Below the pieces are notes generated by a model that worked only from the letters and a program-made list of their open reading frames with translations, did no database searches and was not told the DNA's origin. Position numbers and translations under genes: made by a program. Shown here in pieces: positions 62,778 through 64,000 of a stretch of 64,000 bases of DNA (the stretch's first letter is position 1; each line of letters begins with the position of its first letter). This DNA is from Coprococcus sp. OM04-5BH (GTDB taxonomy: Bacteria; Bacillota; Clostridia; Lachnospirales; Lachnospiraceae), in contig NZ_QULM01000004.1 of NCBI RefSeq assembly GCF_003482105.1, forward strand, positions 62,001 to 126,000, in the 5' to 3' direction.

Positions 62778-63722
62778 TTACATGCATTTGCGTACTATAA
62801 ATTTCTCAAAAAGGATAGCAGGGCAGTAGGACAGCTTTGACTTTCGTAAGCCTTCTATACCCATGTCCTCCTCTCTGTTTATATAGGTATAATCCATAAG
62901 TCTTCTGGACACAAATTCCCGGTTGATCATTGGATATATACCTCTGATGGTATCGTCGGCTTTCTCAAAATGGACATCAAAGGTATCCTTTGTCAGCTCC
63001 TCACCAAGGGTGAAGGCGGCAGGAATGTTGTCCACCTTTATAAGACCTCCGATCATATTAAGCTCCCTCATGTGCTCCAGGGAATATTTTATTATATCGT
63101 ATTCGTAGCGGTGCTCCATATCCAGTTCTCTGTCAGGACCATAGTTGTTGTGTACCCAGCGTCTTGCCACGTAGAGACAGTCATCTATGTTGTTTTCGGT
63201 GACATCCTCGTATATATAATCCGGGTGGGATTTGAGAAAGCTGTTGATATGGTTCCTTTTGCCGTGGAGCTTGCTTCCCGAAAGGCTTGCGAGCTTTTCT
63301 GACAGATAGATATAGTCTGCCTCGTCACGATTTTCCTCACGGATATACATGCCGGGATACCAGTTGCTGATGATATCGGCCTGTGCTCCGGTACATTCTG
63401 CGATCACCGGGACAGAAGAGTTCTCTTCAAAGTAGCTCACCATCCGGTCAAATACTTTCTTTGCTTCCTTAAGATAGTCTTCATCCTTAAGGCTGTCCTG
63501 ATAGCTTGAATTTTTTTTGATGGGAAAAGTAAAAGAAGAAGGATGTCCTTCTTCTTTTCCCACGAATACCATCATATCGTCTACAATGGTATATACTGTT
63601 TCGTAAAGTCTGGACCACAATATATTATTTGCTATGCCGAAGACACAGTTTCTAATATTCAATGAACCCAGATATTCTTTTAAGGTGTCGATATTTTCTA
63701 AAGATGGGTTTATAAAATCCAT
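62778..63722 (-). CDS. DUF2156 / acyltransferase-fold protein
   Basis: A 314-residue protein of the DUF2156 family, related to the C-terminal domain of phosphatidylglycerol lysyltransferases and FemX-like GNAT folds. The visible pieces are NPSLENIDTLKEYL, NCVFGIANNILWSRLY, VFVGKEEGHPSSFTFPI, KLHGKRNHINSFLKSHPDYI and GIYPMINREFVSRRLMDYTY. It has no membrane segment, so it is the soluble form. Aminoacyl transfer is possible but not supported by a visible donor site. It ends 32 bases before the pfp start on the same strand. Confidence 0.82.
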   Translation of the reverse strand: MDFINPSLENIDTLKEYLGSLNIRNCVFGIANNILWSRLYETVYTIVDDMMVFVGKEEGHPSSFTFPIKKNSSYQDSLKDEDYLKEAKKVFDRMVSYFEENSSVPVIAECTGAQADIISNWYPGMYIREENRDEADYIYLSEKLASLSGSKLHGKRNHINSFLKSHPDYIYEDVTENNIDDCLYVARRWVHNNYGPDRELDMEHRYEYDIIKYSLEHMRELNMIGGLIKVDNIPAAFTLGEELTKDTFDVHFEKADDTIRGIYPMINREFVSRRLMDYTYINREEDMGIEGLRKSKLSYCPAILFEKFIVRKCM

Positions 63723-63737
63723 AATGTATTTACATCC

Positions 63738-64000
63738 TTATTCAGGACACTTTAAAAGGACTGCAAGATCCTTATGTCCATATTTTTTGAGAGAATCTTT
63801 GATGAGAGATATCTCATTCTGGGAAGTCTCGATAACAACTTCTTCGAACAGACCGTCAACATATTCTTCCCATTTGGACAAGATCTGTTCCTTTGCTTCA
63901 TTTGACAATGGAGGAAGCTCGAGATCTTCATCTTCATCCTCACCATACACCTTGAATATAGGAGCGTCAGGGGTGAGGGCATCCTTTCCATACGCAATAG
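63738..64000 (-). CDS. Hypothetical protein, C-terminal part (partial, runs off the right edge)
   Basis: The frame is open to the right edge and stops at 63738, giving 87 codons. The visible part is AYGKDALTPDAPIFKVYGED followed by EDEDLELPPLSNEAKEQILS, then a helix-rich, acidic stretch to the end (YGHKDLAVLLKCPE). A GTG at 63950 could be an internal start, but the continuous frame upstream suggests a longer protein. I do not recognise it. It lies 15 bases before the DUF2156 gene, so the two are probably co-transcribed. Confidence 0.55.
   Translation of the reverse strand, partial: IAYGKDALTPDAPIFKVYGEDEDEDLELPPLSNEAKEQILSKWEEYVDGLFEEVVIETSQNEISLIKDSLKKYGHKDLAVLLKCPE

Overview
The window reads as a chromosomal segment of an anaerobic Firmicute, most likely a Lachnospiraceae relative of Coprococcus, Butyrivibrio or Roseburia. 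The evidence is the hprK, rapZ, whiA and HPr-family genes, several families typical of that group (DUF5662, a DUF6145-like protein, DUF4143 ATPase), moderate GC with heavy AGA/AGG and ATA codon use, a pyrophosphate-dependent phosphofructokinase, a eukaryote-type NADP isocitrate dehydrogenase and GatCAB amidation. Genus is inferred from gene content only.

Layout. 0-4 kb: the 3' end of ftsH, a zeta-toxin-like two-gene module, a YfbR-type nucleotidase and uvrC on the minus strand. 4-9.2 kb: hprK, a ROK glucokinase, murB, rapZ, whiA and an HPr-like protein whose catalytic His15 is replaced by Glu. 9.3-14.8 kb, the most accessory-looking part: a giant Sel1/TPR protein, an orphan RHH-like protein, an AAA/DUF4143 ATPase, tRNA-Thr(CGT) and a DUF5662 protein. 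15-20.4 kb: dnaE, an rRNA/tRNA methyltransferase and a tandem-OB SSB-like protein. 20.4-25 kb: a decayed sensor-gene fragment, a lysine riboswitch with terminators, then dapA, dapB, a DUF6145-like gene, coaX and dus. 25-27.6 kb: a membrane-anchored 3D-domain protein and thrC. 27.65-28.97 kb: a non-coding block with palindromes, a dispersed repeat and a 53-bp minisatellite of 16 copies. 29-34 kb: the 7-deazaguanine genes queD-queE-folE-queC, a diacylglycerol-kinase-family enzyme and glmM. 34-40 kb: purF, purB, a LysR regulator and purA. 40-47 kb: a small membrane protein, birA, icd, a glycosyltransferase and gatCAB. 47.4-54.6 kb: surface-polysaccharide and envelope genes (polyprenyl-phosphate sugar transferase, UDP-sugar pyrophosphorylase, polyprenyl-type GT2, DUF3592, LytR-CpsA-Psr). 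55-61 kb: gltB-gltD. 61.5-64 kb, minus strand: pfp, a DUF2156 protein and a truncated gene.

How the parts fit. Most genes are housekeeping: carbon-flux sensing (HprK and its Ser46 partner), glycolysis (glucokinase, PPi-PFK), nitrogen assimilation (Icd supplies 2-oxoglutarate, GltBD makes glutamate, GatCAB uses glutamine), purine, lysine and threonine synthesis, and the wall pathway (GlmM, MurB, DapAB, LCP). The unusual material is mostly between genes: at least four kinds of tandem repeat, two or three dispersed palindromic repeat families that often sit just 3' of intrinsic terminators, and a hairpin element with compensatory base changes found upstream of two polysaccharide genes. The strongest leads are that hairpin family (47.34 kb and 50.44-50.59 kb), the alternating 53/106-bp array before queD, the H15E HPr and the lysine riboswitch that is separated from dapA by stacked terminators. 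No CRISPR array, prophage, transposase or complete novel defence operon is visible.
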